Below are positions 34,320 through 47,770 of a stretch of DNA of 64,000 nucleotides, one piece after another. The DNA is taken from positions 149,692,361 through 149,756,360 of the forward strand of contig RSEF01000001.1 in NCBI GenBank assembly GCA_003993805.1. Direction: 5' to 3'. The stretch is from Himantopus leucocephalus. Taxonomy: Eukaryota > Chordata > Aves > Charadriiformes > Recurvirostridae. Position 1 is the first letter of the stretch. Each line of letters begins with the position of its first letter. The notes beneath the pieces were generated by a model. The model saw only the letters and a program-made list of their open reading frames with translations. It was not told where the DNA came from and ran no database searches. A program made the translations under genes and the position numbers.

Positions 34320-37300
34320 GCCTGGATTTGGTGCTGCCCTTAGTAGGCCATAGATGAAATACTGCATTTATCCACTGCTTCATACGTAAACTTCCTTTTG
34401 CAGGCACCTGCACAACTTTAGGAAACTGAAATTGGGGGCCAGATTTATAGGAAGCACTTGAAATTATCAGCTGCGCAGGTGGCTAGGGGTAAGAGCACCT
34501 AAATAGTATAGTAGATTTACTCTTGATTTAAACTCAGAGTAATTAGTCACATCATTTAGGAAAATGTTTTTGTAAATCCTACTAAATTCCTCCAAATAGA
34601 TTTAGACACTTAAATATTTTTCCAATCTGATTTATGTTTAAATACTATTTCTGCGTGGTTTCAACTAAATTGTTTTATTTCTTTCTACTAAACAACATAG
34701 ATGAGGAGAAACCAAACTGGTGACATTACTATTCTGTTTCACCACATTTCTCATAATGCTGTTCCATAATAAAAATACATTAATTGGGTGGCTAATTTGT
34801 CATCCCCCTCCTTTCTGGCTTTTAAAGGCACAGGAGAGTTTAAATGATAAACAGGCCATCTTTGACAGACACTGAACTACAAAAGCATTTTTGAGAGATT
34901 TCACTGTGTCTCTGGGAAAGAAATGCACAACATGAATATTTTGGTTTCTTTCAAATTGATAAACAGCTTTAATATTTTTAAACAGCCCCTGGGGGATTAT
35001 ACTTGTAGTAAACCAGGACTATATGGAAGATTCCAATAGGACATCAATAATTATGCCACCCTTCTGCAAAAAATAACCTAAAATGTATTTTGTAAAGCAA
35101 TTCCTAAAAAGTGTATGAAGAAGTGAAGAGAACATTCCAACATTTGCAAAACTTCTGCTGATGTGCTGGGTTTTTAGTTTCTTTATGGATTAACACTACA
35201 CATAAAAATAATCACAGTGGTATAACCACAGCTGTGGCTACCCCTGGGGCATGACCAGCAATTAGTCTCTACAAGGATCATGGACAACACCGCAGTCACG
35301 TGGAGCCAAAACCAGGACCACCATTTTCAACACAACACAACGTGCTGGGTTTCTCTATCCTGTTTCCACAGAGCACCTATGCACTGGAACTGCAATCTGT
35401 TCAGAAAAACCCACACAATGCCTGCATATGAGTGTATTTGCCCTAAGGTCTTATACAGTAAATAAATATTCTTTAATGGCTTGCTATGACAAAAAAAAAT
35501 TCCTCTCTAGACACTTATGTATCTATCTTTCCCCCATAGCTGCCTTCTCGAATGGAAGTTAGGAGAGATTTTTTATTTTAAATCCACCATAGACGAATGC
35601 TCAGATTTGATGAAGGAAACAAAGTCATGAGTCAGTCAGAAATCAGAGAGTCAACTTCGAAATAAATATTCATTACAGAACTAGTGCAAAAAATTTTCCC
35701 ATGGTAAAATCTGAGCCAAAGCAACAAAAACCCCCTCAGAAATAACCCCTGTCTTCCCAGAAAAACTTAAAATACTTCGACTTGAGAGCCTCTCCCCAGA
35801 ATACGGCAGTCTTTCAGGTGCAGCTCACAGAGCCTGGGCTGCCACTTTGAAGCAAGTGTCTCGAGGGAACACAAAACTGCAAGTGGAAACTCTTTTCATG
35901 TTTCATCTTACGTAACTCTCTCAAAGCCAGTGGACATCATGAAATAAAGAATTCCGGAAGCACAGTCTCCTTAATTTGGCTATATTCTGCCACCGCTTTT
36001 ACACAGGCTCCCCCAGAAATAAATTAACTCTTAGCATCCCAAACAACAACTCAATACAACCAGTCTTAGAGCCAGACTGGAAGCCACAGTTACAGCATCG
36101 ACTCTCCAAATCATTTACCGCAGTCAACGCTTTGCCTGCACAGACGCTTCAACAGCTTTAGCTTTTTTCTGCTTCAGCTGTGTATTTCAGTGTAGTAGTT
36201 ATTCTATCACGCATAATAGTTTCAGAGATGGGTGATACATGAGCTATCTACCATTATTTGATACGCCAGTACTTTCAGCAATAATAATGAATTTATGAAA
36301 AGCTTAGCTGCTGGGAACCAAGGCAGGCACCAGTACTGAAAATGCTTAGCACTGTAAGAGGATTTTTTACAGTACATGGATTCATGGGTGCTGTGGCCTA
36401 CAACACAGCAATTCTGATAATTTTTTATCACAAAGATGTAGACGTATCAAAGCACAACATTTATTTTACCAACCCTCAGGCAAACTGAATGCTATTTTTC
36501 CAATTAACAAGTCCAGATTAAAAAAAATACTTCTCTCTTGACAGTAACTCATGAGATTTCTGCTGAACTTTATAAAATATGAAACAAAAAGCACAGCATG
36601 TCTACAACTGTTGTGATGGAAACATAAAGTAAAGCACTTAATGAATAAATCTGTGATACTGCAGGTAGGTGGGAAAGAATTATCCCCTTCAGAAGCACTG
36701 CACTGTAATCCTTGTTTGTCTGTTTAGCTCTACCTCAGGCAAAAGCATAGAAGAAGAAACAGAAAAGAAGAAATGTAGTCTCGTCTGCATTGCCTTAACA
36801 ATCACCGTTAACTGATTTAAAAGTAAAGGCAAGCTTAAAAAGAAAACCACACAATTTAGTTTAATCCATGTAACTTTTGCCCTGAGTAGATCTGTCATTC
36901 TAACCTAAGAAATGAACTTTCAAGTCTTTGGCCCCTAGTTGTGCAAATACTGCATTGCTTTCAGCATGCACATCTTGGAGGTACCCAACTGCAGAGCAGT
37001 AAGTGAAAGGATTTGTTGTTTCCCACATTTGGACGATGCAAAGCGTGTTCAGTTTTCTCGAGGTGCATCAGTGATGTGAATAGCAGCCCACGGCAAAGAC
37101 AAAGCTAGTACAATTTTATTAAACAAAGTTTAATACGTGTAGCCAACATCATCAGCCTTGTTTTGGATTAGCTGTAGTTTCCAAGAAATTTTGAGGTGGG
37201 ATACAACGGGCACTGCAGTAATATAATCTTGATGTTGCAGAGGCATAAATAAACGTTGCAAGGTCAGGCTTTAGGAGAAATGACTACAATCAACTTACTA

Positions 37301-38564
37301 GGAACAGAGATGGCAGGCACTTTGGACATGCCACAGGGGATTTGGAGAGCAGCTTGTCCCCAAAGGACCTTTAGTAACTCCATCTTGGGTGGAATTTCAG
37401 CTACACATCACTGTAACCAGATGTATATACGTATGGTAATTAATATATTTCCCCTTACATTACAGCAATTGTATGAAACACTCAAGGCTAGAAGCTGCTG
37501 AATCAGGAAATGGATCAGAAGCTAACTAAAATGCCTTTCTAGTTATTGATTCCTGCTCTCTGTTTCATGTCAGCTTCCTAGAATCCATCCAACACAAGCA
37601 CGAAAGGGTAATGAGTTTCTGAACACACACTCTAATAGTGCACACTGCATCAAAGCTTTCAGTAATTGCCTGGATGCTGCTTCCCAGCAGTACTAAACAA
37701 CTTAAATATAATTAGCTGGAAGCCCTATGGGCTGCATTTCCCCACTGGAACACCTCTTACACTAATCCATTTATCAGGCTGACAGACGACTGAATCACTG
37801 GTACTATGGACCCATTCTACTAATAATACTTCTCAAGCCAACATTTTGGTTCGTTCCTTACCTGGTACATTTTTGCAAAGAAAAAACCTGCATTATTTAG
37901 AGTGGGGAGAGAACCAGACATACAACACATTCACCTCTTCCCACTACTAAACAATGTTATTTGTTTGATTAGCCCACTAAGTATAAACTGCTGGAGCTAT
38001 CAGTCAGAAAAGGGAAATAAAATGTATGCATTATGGAATTGTACAATGCCAAAAATAACAGGGAAACAAACAAACGCTGAAAGGACTTTTTGGAAGATTT
38101 CCAGATATTTAAAAGTTTTCGGAAGTTTGGATAAAAGGATAGTTTTCAGGGTATCCTTCCTGGAGATCGCCTGAATATAGCTGTCAGGTGAAAATTTCTC
38201 CATACTATTTACTTCTTGTACATCCTTCCAACCGATAGGTCACAAAAGACATTTTAAAGCTGTTTGAATTATATGCACATAGACATTAATTGAACATCAT
38301 GCTGCCACAGAACTAGGAATTCTCATAAAAGTATAAAAAAATATTTAATTTCTCAGGCAGAGTTTTCTAATGTTGTGAAGAAAACTATTTTATCGTTGTA
38401 TCCTTGTGGCTTTCCCTTCCAGATAGGTTCCAATAAGTGGACCTCTGCAGGGGCAAGGTCTCCCCAAATGTGCCATGCTGTTGAAATGAAGTCATTGTAA
38501 AAATGCTAAATTCTCATCAAATTCTTTTAAACGATGAAAAAAATTACTGTAGGGTGTTGTACTC
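34320..38564. other. Gene-free AT-rich stretch, possibly with a conserved element near 34.7-35.0 kb
   Basis: There is no repeat family or supported exon. The part at 34741-35010 has TAATTGG at 34781 and two copies of GATAAACA (34846 and 34958). This kind of motif mix occurs in conserved non-coding elements, but conservation cannot be judged from one genome. Other open frames of 60-90 codons are unsupported. Confidence 0.4.
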
Positions 38565-38627
38565 TTATGTTTCTTTTCGAACAAGGAAATAAAGAGCGAC
38601 AAAGCTGGTAATGGCCAGTAAGAAGAC
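38565..38627 (-). CDS. Candidate terminal exon encoding a hydrophobic C-terminal tail
   Basis: On the minus strand CCCCTCTTTTTCTAG, a strong acceptor, is followed by a phase-0 frame of 20 codons and TAA. It reads VFLLAITSFVALYFLVRKET: about sixteen hydrophobic residues followed by a short basic/acidic tail. That is the layout of a C-terminal membrane anchor with a brief cytosolic end. Against it: T-rich sequence readily encodes F, L and V by chance. The only nearby good donor (38947) does not supply phase 0. In the phase it does supply, this block reads differently, through to a later TAA. I do not recognise the protein. Confidence 0.2.
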   Translation of the reverse strand, partial: VFLLAITSFVALYFLVRKET

Positions 38628-38946
38628 CTAGAAAAAGAGGGGTTTTAAAAGGTGCCCTTCTTCTAGACCCATTACACTGAGGTCAATAACCCAAATTCTG
38701 GCTTGGAATCACCCGGACCCAGCTAGAGTAGTAGCACTGTTTCATCTGGTTATTTATCCTGGATGTTCTCATCATGGACACAGAAAATCTTGACAGTGCA
38801 AAACAATAAAACAAGAAGTGACTCCTTGTACTACTTCAACGTGAGCCTAACCAATATGCTTGTTGTAAAGCTGACAGTCAACATTCATGAATTCTCTTAA
38901 AAATTGTACTGCAAGTTAAAGCTAACGCATGGCCTCATCCTCTCAC

Positions 38947-38989
38947 CTGGAAAGACAACCATCAGTATGAATTCAATTCCAAAGAGTGA
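38947..38989 (-). other. Exon-like block, minus strand
   Basis: 43 bases are bounded by CTTTTGTAG and TTTCCAG/GTGAGA, the latter a strong donor. Only one frame is open (SLFGIEFILMVVFP), also hydrophobic, leaving one base over. It lies 319 bases upstream of the candidate tail exon, but its phase does not match that exon's 20-codon frame. Either one of the two is wrong, or the joined product uses the other frame. Weak evidence overall. Confidence 0.12.
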
Positions 38990-40384
38990 CTACAAAAGCT
39001 ATACTTAAATATTGAACAATCAAAGAGATAATTAAAATATATTCAGCGATCAGAAACTGTTGCTTGTGAATCAAGCAGCAGCAAGATGAGGTACAGCCAG
39101 CACTTCCCTGGATCAAGACCAGCCATCCATCTCAGAACGGGGCCAAGGAACAGCAGCTACTTGGACATTACCAGACTTGATTTTTGAAAATGCAATCACA
39201 GGTGTTTACACTGCCTGGTAAAGTACCTAGCAAGTTATTAAATACTGAGCTGTTTTGAGATTTCTTCATGTGAACCCAGGAGCAGAAATCTCAGTTTCAC
39301 ATGCACTCTCCACCCACTCCTTCCCTCCGGCCTGAAACTGGAAAACTCATCCCAGAAACACTGACACTTGCACATCAGCCAGCCAACTTCCCCGTCATTC
39401 AAAGTCAGCCTCTTCCTTCCCAGCTTCACCTCCTCTGTTTAGCGTATTTTCTGCTTCTAGAAAAGAGCAGACAGTATCCTGAGCAAGGGCTGCCCCGAAC
39501 CATACAACCTTCAACACATGCCAGTCATACTTTCACATGAAATGCAGAATTTCACACTCCTGTTTCCACAGACTCCTTTGAAAGGCAGTGGTACTGAGCA
39601 GAACACACATCAGATCTAATCAAAAGAACATTCTGAAGCAAAAAATGTTGAAAAATCTTTTCCTGCTTTTAGCCATTTTAAAAAAAAAAAACAGACCATG
39701 GTCATGAATTAGGTCCTAAGTATAAACCGTCTTTGCCAGGCAGGGAATGGAACATTACCTTCATTTGTATGCTTTACAAAAAAAGCTTGCTATATTGTCG
39801 GTGAAGCTGAATTTCCTGGGTATTATTTCTCATTTGAGACAATTCTTTAATTCTTGAGGTAAATAATATCTCTTTAAAGCACTTCCAAAATTATTACATA
39901 AACAGATTCCTCCCTTTATTTTAAGCCAGGGGCAAATATACAGCAGCTTTATAGTTAAACAGTTGCACTAAATTCTTGGAGTTTTTTAATAGAAGGAGAA
40001 AAAAGAGTTTGAGGAGAAGACAGGAATAATCTAAGAATAAAATGTACAGCTGCAGTCACACTCCACTAACTACCACACTTCGTATGGAAGGTAGCGTACG
40101 CTTGGAAGGACATGGCATGCTAAGCGGTTACATACTGCAAAAATGCAGGTGGCTTTATGACTGCAAATAAATTGCTGTTCTAAAAAGCATGACAGAAGTG
40201 ACCTAATACATTGATCTGCAAACAGACCACTTATTTGCAATACCTATTTGAAAATTAGATTTTTCTATTCAGTAACTACTATCTCCAGCATTAGAAAGAT
40301 ACTGAATTTCCTTGCAAGACGACTTGTGCACAGACTCCATCTTTGGACTCCTGACCGCACCAAAGCCAGCACTGCCGGGTCTAA
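38990..40384. other. Gene-free stretch
   Basis: No repeat family or exon recognised. Short A-runs occur near 39680 and 39778. Confidence 0.5.
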
Positions 40385-40475
40385 CCCCAGAGCTGGCCCT
40401 GCTTTGAGTCAGGTGCTGGACTGGAGACCTCCTAAAGTCCCTTCCAACCTGAGTTATCCTAAGATTCTACAATAA
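40385..40475 (+). mobile_element. CR1 LINE 3' tail fragment (plus strand)
   Basis: GGTGCTGGACTGGAGACCTCCTAAAG, then GTCCCTTCCAACCTGAG and finally AAGATTCTACAATA, is the plus-sense CR1 3' end with an eroded ATTCTATG-type tail. Only the last 90 bases or so are recognisable. It lies about 830 bases from the next CR1 fragment, which is in opposite orientation, so the two are separate insertions. Confidence 0.82.
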
Positions 40476-41302
40476 TAATCTCTCGGTATTAAAATTACAT
40501 ATGCTTGTTGTGCTATTTACACAGAAAATAAAGAGCTTACTAAGAAATGTAAGCGCACAAGCTTGCGTACTGAATCCAGACAGATCCAAGGGTCTTGAAG
40601 GTATCAAACATGAGATATTTTTCTGATCATACAAAGTTTATGCTGGTTAAGCAACTATAACAAAGCTGAAGACTGACGACTAAAAACACAGAATGTTTTT
40701 GTTATACTGCGGATTACCTTCCAGCATTACCTCTTCCTTTTACCTAAACCACTTGTAGAGCTATATGAGTAAAAACTATTTATATTAAGTTAAACTGCAG
40801 TTTAACTATGTGAATTGTAATCATCCCCCAATTGAAATGCATGACGTACAGTAATAGGTTATACTGTCTGTATATGAAAAATGCAGCTGAGAATATTGGC
40901 TAAAGAAATACACTAAATGAAAAAAAGAGCAGGAACATGAATTTATCTTCTGTAAACAGGGCTGTGAAAAACCTGAGTATTTTAAAAAAAAACCCTCCAA
41001 CAAATGTCACACAGATTCTGTGGTAAACAGCACTGGTCTAGCAACTTCTTGGTCTGAGGAACCCACTTCTTCGAGCTGGCCAGTAACCTCGGTATTTCAC
41101 CACATTTGAACTTTTTAATAAAATATTGTACGAATCAGCAGTAGAAGTGAAATTCCAGAAAAAAACCTTCAAAATTATCACCTGCATATTACAGGAAGTA
41201 ACTTCTCTAAATTTTGGTCCAGCTGATTAGTTAATCTGATTAATCTGATTGTTGATACTAACTGTCTTATCATCATATGCCTTATAGGAGTAAATGGGTA
41301 TC
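40476..41302. other. Gene-free spacer between two CR1 fragments
   Basis: AT-rich. An exon-like 41-base block with donor CAG/GTGATA lies at about 41188-41228 on the minus strand. Its acceptor side is poor, so I do not call it. Confidence 0.45.
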
Positions 41303-41548
41303 TATAGAATCATAGAACGGTTTAGGTTGGAAGGGACCTTAAAGATCATCTAGTTCCAACCCCCCCGCCATGGGCAGGGACACCTCCCACTAGACCAGGG
41401 TGCTCAAAGCCCCGTCCAGCCTGGCCTTGAACACCTCCAGGGATGGGGCATCCACAACTTCCCTGGGCAATTTATTCCAGTGCCTCACCACCCTCAGAGC
41501 GAAAAATTTCTTCCCAATACTTATACCTCTACACCGAGACCAAATTCA
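41303..41548 (-). mobile_element. CR1 LINE 3' fragment (minus strand)
   Basis: TATAGAATCATAGAACGG, TTTAGGTTGGAAGGGACCTT and AAAGATCATCTAGTTCCAAC are a very well preserved reverse complement of the CR1 3' end. They are followed by the usual GGGCAGGGACACCTCCCACT, CAGCCTGGCCTTGAACACCT and CTTCCCTGGGCAA blocks. It is 5'-truncated at about 41548. It is one of the least diverged copies in the window, hence relatively young. Confidence 0.95.
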
Positions 41549-43787
41549 CCTCTTCTGACTAGCATGTATGAGAATTTTGACTCGTATATATGAGAAAAGT
41601 TTGTTTGTTTAACCAGATTGGGATAAAGTCCTTTAATGAATTTCAATAAAGTATTCTCTCTCAATATGTGGGATGTTCTATGCTTTAATGGAATTCTGAT
41701 ACCACAAATAGTATGATCTAACCATCTTTGGTTTGTTTTACTTCATTTTGCCGTCTACTTTAAGAGGTATTTTAGCTAATAAAGCTCACAGATTCTTAAT
41801 GACGCTCTAGTCTGTACTTTATTGACGGGACACACAGACAGAGTAGTCAAGATCTTAGTATTAGTAAATGGTTATCTGAATGATTCTGCCAATACATTGT
41901 TTATATTCTCTATCTCTTGGTATATTCAGACATAGTAAAGTTCATAAAGTATGTTCCAAAGCCATTACGAAAAATCTTAATCAAGTGTCAAAGCTTAATT
42001 TAAAAAAACCCAACAAACCAAATGCAAAACCACACGAAAGCTTGAAAATTCAACTAATTAGTTAAACTTGTTGAGGAAGGAGAAGGACTTCTGAAACGCA
42101 GAAAACTGCAAAGTTCAGTTGCTTTCCTTTTTCCTGAAGCCTCCTCGGCCTTGCTACTCCAGAATAAAAGCCAAAAGGTCCTGATTCCATTGCTCCAAAC
42201 ATCATTTCTTGAAAGCTTGCAAGGACTGAAGAGCTTAAGAGTGGAAAGGGGAAAATGCTTCTATTACCTCCAGCACTGTGAAGTGTCTCCCAGTGTTCAG
42301 TGTTTACCTGTGCATCAATTTTATTTAATAAATTCTTCTACCTCTGTTCAATAAATAGTAGGTCTGTTTTTTTGAAGTAAGAAATTAAGAACATCTGAAA
42401 GTCATACAGATCAGGGCAATAATCTGAATTACAACGCAGACTGCTTAAATTTGTATATATACGTGTATGTCCTAACATAACACTGAACCTCCATGTACAT
42501 TTTGTAGCACTGAATTTTATGCAGCCAGTATGTGATGTTAGTTTTAGTCAGCATTAAAAGGTGATTTTTCCCAAGGTCTCAGAAGTGCAATTACCATTGA
42601 CTTCAAAACAAAAGGGAAGTGGCCTGCAGTTCTGTAAACCATGTCAGTCTTTTTATCTTAGAAACTAAAGTCTCCTTCTGCAAATTGAGAAAACTATGAA
42701 AAGTGAGAGCAAATATTTGCACAGAAAGATATCTGCTTTTATTGTGCTGTATTAAATGAAACAGAACCTTTTTATTTCATGATGGAACATGTCAGGGATG
42801 TTCATGCCACTTAACTTTGATTCCAATTTAAGTATATGTATATGGCTGCTGATGCCTAAAGCTGGGTTGTATGAATATTCAGTCTTCATTATAATGAGTG
42901 GTTTTCTTGTTTTACATTATGCTAAAAAAAGGACCTAATAGCAAAAGATTCACTGAAGTCAAAGAAGAATTATAGCAATGATAGCAGCAACACAAAAAGG
43001 ATCATTATGAGTCTATTGCACCTCAGTTTATAGATTTTGTTTACTTTACATCTAAGTGTTTTCGTGAGATGCAAGGTGTTACAGTCATTTTTTGCCCTAG
43101 ACTTTGAAATTACTTAGGAAAATTCTGAGGCATAGGCTAAGAGGCTTAGAAACTCTGCTTAGAAATTTCGGAGGACAGGTATTAAAAAGTTCAATTTCGT
43201 CAGGGTAGCAGCAAGCCTAGCCATATTCCACATTCTATCCACTGTAGTGTGCAATTTCAGGCTGCAGTCATGCTTCTTGTTTCTGAGTGAAGCTTCCCTG
43301 GTGTAGCCTTATTCCCTTGCTTCTCGTAATCACTCTTCCCTTACTTTCCTGCTGAACATTGCTGCCCCTCAGTATCTGTGGAATAACTGCTTATGTCAAA
43401 ATGTTTCTGATTAAAAGAGTTCAGAAGAGTTGGTGTTAAAAAGTGTTTAAACTAACCTCGATTATAGTGAACAAATCAGGTTAGGGAGTGACTACATGAT
43501 CAGCTAGATCTCGTGGGAGCAATACTGAACAGTTGTGAACAGCGGGGGACAGGAGCCTATTCAGCCAATCCAGCTGATGCCAGAATAAAACGTGGGAGAC
43601 GCAGAGAACTGCCCTTGTTCTTAGGTTTTGTTCCTTTCTTTTCTTTTCCCAATATCTAAAATCCTAAAATTCTTGTTCCTGATTCAGGCTGCCAAGTTTC
43701 CTCACAATTACCTCTCCAGCAGTACCAGTGTTCAGACTGTTAAGGCATATGGATATTGTAGGTAAAAAACCCCACCCAAACTCAACG
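41549..43787. other. Gene-free stretch
   Basis: AT-rich, with no recognised repeat family or exon. Confidence 0.5.
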
Positions 43788-43816
43788 CCCCCCCCCCCCC
43801 CCCCCNCCCCCCCCCC
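43788..43816 (+). repeat. Poly-C tract interrupted by one N
   Basis: C18, N at 43806, C10. The N is best read as a failed or unresolved homopolymer join, so the true length of the C tract is unknown. Long C runs of this kind are polymorphic and can form i-motif or, on the other strand, G-quadruplex structures. Confidence 0.92.
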
Positions 43817-46800
43817 GCCAGTAAACCAGCAATGAGTTTAAACACAGTCATCTTGGCGTCCTCAGTTCACCTTGTTATTGCACCTCCAGTTGCTGCAGCA
43901 CAGACGGGATGCAACATCTCCCACTGTTTGGGGACTGCCCCTAAAGGTGAGCCATATGTTTTGCAATACCTAGGAACAGCAGGATAAGATAAGGAAATCT
44001 CTGCAGCCTTAAGGCAGAGTTGCTTTGATTTCACTGCTTTGTGTCCTGCCCTTATTTATTTTACCGAGAGCTTTTGCAATTTAATTTATCTGGGTTAAGC
44101 CTACAGAAAAAAAAAAAACCAAAACAAATACTGTGTTTGCGTGTGTGTGTATGTGCATGTAATGCCTAGGAAATCTCCTGTGTTATCTGTCTGTGTAACA
44201 TTTTACCTTCCACTAGACAAATATATTTTTAAACAGTCTGGAATCAAAACAACATTCTCAGCATTCAAGACATTCTGTCATCACTGCCCATTTGTTGCCC
44301 TCTAGGTTTCTCTCAGCTGGCAAATTTCCCATTTAGGGAATTATCAGATTCATCTGCTTAGACAAGGCTGCAAAATAAAATGAAAAGCTGGATTATTCTA
44401 GAGAACTCATATTTTTCTTTCAAGGCAGAAAATCCAGCGCATGAGAGCTGAACATTACCAGCAAATGGAACCAATCTCTCAGACTTCACAATTCTACCTC
44501 ACTATACTCCGCAAAATCTAATTTTCACTAAGACGCCACAACATTTATTTTACATTTATCCTTTATTTCTTTAAATATGTTTATTGCCACTTATTATGTT
44601 AACTTGTTTTGGAGCCCTAAATGTTATGCTCACAGGCAATGGGTTTTTTTACTGTAGTTCTAGTAAGTATGCCGCTTCTACGCAATTTTTCGTCAAGAAT
44701 TACCAAGTGCTTTGCTACCATTTTCCCTACATCATATTTTTTGCAGAGAGAAAGTATAAGAAAAAAAGGAAGAAAACATGTAAAAATGAATAAATTACCA
44801 GTTTTCCACAGCAAGATGGCTCAGGCTTTATTTGTGTGATGGAGTAGCTTTCACGTCAGAAACTGTACTGCAAAACCATGCTTGTGTTTCTGGGCCCACT
44901 GGCTGCAGCACCAAGACTTCTGGGGGCATACGCCATGGTTCTTAGTACTGTAATACACTAAACCTCTACACAACCCTTTCGTATCAAAGTGTGGGAACAC
45001 TACTTTCTCCCCCTAGGTAGAAAGAAAATTGTAGGAAGGTCTGGAGAAATGTCTCAACATCAATTTTTCCTTCCTAAACAGTAAAAGCAGGTTTTGTTTT
45101 CTTGCCACAGATGAGTGAACTAATAAAAACTCTATCAAATTCAGGATAGGGTTTCACGCGCTGTGTATGCACATGCATGTGCACCAAGTTAAGCAGAAGA
45201 CGAACATAACAGGAATCCTAAGTGATCCTGAAGTGATGAACGTAACAGCAAACCTGTTACTGAGCCAGAACTGCTTAACGGAGACTATTGCCTTCAAGTA
45301 TTGATACAAAACCACTATCTTACACTGTTCACCCAAGTAAAGGTGCTATATTGTTGTAACACAGTGATTAATCAATTTCTTTTTAGACCCTCCTCTGAGA
45401 GCTTAAAATTCATGATTCACTTTATTAGCATTCTGTACAGCTTTCCGTATTTTTTTGAGCGGTATGATTAAATTTATCTGTGGTTGGTAATGGTCGCAAT
45501 ATGGAAAATGCTCCATATGAAAGTCACCATTCCACATATACCAAACGGATCTCCTTAAAACACACTGCAAATCCCAAACAAAAAGGACTGTAAGTGACAA
45601 ATCCGTTTCATTTATTCCCAAACAGGCTAACCTGAATACAGTTTGTGTTTGTGCAAAAGGCAGACAGGACGGACTTGTGAAGAAATACTGCAAATGGAAC
45701 AAAAAAAGTAATGGATTATATTTGCCACATTTTAAGATTGGAAATTAGTCCATAAACTCATTTGGGTTCAGGCCCTACTGACTCACATTTTAGAAGATAA
45801 AAACTCATCCGCTATTTGATGCTATGAAATGAGGACTACCAAAAAGCATGCTGAATTTGGAAATTTGATGTGTGCCAGTTCATCACTAAATTTAAAAGAT
45901 TTTCTACCAGGTTTCAAGGGTCTTCATACTGTCTTATTTATTTAGACTGCACATTCTAGTAGTCCAGGCCTGGGCACCAAATACACTTTGCCATTCTGGG
46001 CATAAAGTATTAAAAATGTATTAAAGAAATCAAACCAACCATTTAATAAAATTGAATCCATCATCCATAGAAATCGCCAGAGATACAGACCTACAAATAC
46101 AGTTTGGTTTTATTGAATGTAGCATGATACAATAGCATACAATCTCATTAAAGAGACAACAGATAAATAATTTTGTGCCATCCAAAATGATAGTTCATTC
46201 TAAAACTTGAAGTCATGCACCAAAGAACAGTAAGATATTTTGTAATTTAATAAAAAACAATGTAAGAAGAGAAACATATCAAGGTATCTATCATTAAGTA
46301 ATACTGTTATGAAGTTCTAGCAACATAAACCATGGTTGATATCTGAGTGATTTCTCTGTTGTGTGCACTGCAATGTTTATTCTGGAAGAATAAAGTTCGC
46401 TATGCAGAAGTTAAATGATCTTGTTGTTTCTCCTTTATTTTTTCATCAACTGCTGAGCTATTCGAAACTATGTAACTGAAGGGTGTTTGCAGATGGAAAA
46501 AGTACCTTGGTTCCAAAAGAGGCGCTGGTGTGACTTTTCAGAAACATCACGTTAAAAATAAACCATCATAAAAATTGCATTGTATTGACTATGTGGCTCT
46601 AAAAATGCACTCTAGACTGTCATTACTGTTAAAGGTGATGAATATGTTCTAATTCACTGGTGATTTTTCAGGTACAGGCATCCCTCCCCCAACACAGTTC
46701 ACTTCTTCCTCCCTGTGAAAAGGGGGCTCAAATATTATCATGGGATGGCAAAGCAGACCCATCACAGGGCTAGTGAAGGGGCACTTCATTAGGAGTCTGC

Positions 46801-47459
46801 TGACAGATGCAAACGTTTTGCAAAATTCTTTTAAGCAGAAGCATGTCATTAATTTCGATATTTATTACTTTCTATGAAAGATAAGTGACTCAACGTTGGG
46901 AAGGGCTTTACAAGGCTAATATTTCGTCCCTGTCTAATGCTTTTTTGCTTCGTGATGTGCCTGCCTATTATGAGACTAAACTTTTTCCAAAGAATAAATT
47001 AAGCAATAAGACATGACAAGCAGCGCATTTGTAGGCAATTTACTTACCACCTAAGGCATGCTACAACGGCTCAAGGCCAAAGGCTGAGTAACTTTAACCA
47101 TTCAATAAATGCAATAATAATCAAACTGAAATGCACAGCATTGGGAGAATTATTTCTATCATGATATGCAATTTATATATAGAACCAAGTGCCTCTGTGC
47201 ATTTAGTGACTGTTATTAAATAAATGATATTGTTGACAAACTTTTTCTAACCATTGTTCTGAAAATGCTATCCAATACAAATTAAATGTAGAGGTTTATA
47301 TACATTGTTCTAGGACCAGACGTTGCCTGTGAAATGACAGAACTACAGCCCGGACTGTAGGTCCACTATCAGTTTAAAAAAACCCCATGCAGACATGTAC
47401 AAATATTAAAGGACTAGGTAGCATAGGGCAGGACAGATACCAGCCACTCTAGAGATTTA
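43817..47459. other. Gene-free stretch with a short GT tract
   Basis: A GT-rich microsatellite lies at 44139-44160, preceded by an A12 run. No exon or repeat family recognised. Confidence 0.5.
44139..44160 (+). repeat. (GT)n microsatellite, imperfect
   Basis: GCGTGTGTGTGT then ATGTGCATGT: a short, interrupted GT repeat. Confidence 0.75.
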
Positions 47460-47770
47460 CCAACTGGCCTGCGCTATCCTGATCGCATGCCAATTAATTA
47501 AGGTCTACTTGTGGAAGCAACAAAGATTTAATTTAACATAATTTATTTTTTTTAACAGCACTACCTCATCTCATTCTGTGCACAGACATGCGGCTGTGCT
47601 ACCGGAACGTTGTTTACTTCATTGTTCCAGCTTTAATGAGTAAAACAATGACATTATTTAGGTTCGTGATCTATTTGCCAGTCACAGTAAAGTTCACCTC
47701 TTAAATAAACAGCGCAACAAGCTGGCTTTAATTTGTACTCGGCATACCAACAATTGATTTTTCCCATAAA
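47460..47770. promoter_or_regulatory. Possible conserved non-coding element or enhancer (speculative)
   Basis: About 300 bases combine several developmental-factor-like motifs: CAATTAATTAA at 47491 (homeodomain), CAAAGAT at 47521 (TCF/LEF-like), TGTTTAC at 47611 and TAAATAAACA at 47702 (forkhead-like), and ATTGTT at 47621 with AACAATG at 47644 (SOX-like). No frame is open through it. AT-rich DNA produces such matches often, so this is only a hypothesis that needs cross-species alignment. Confidence 0.15.
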
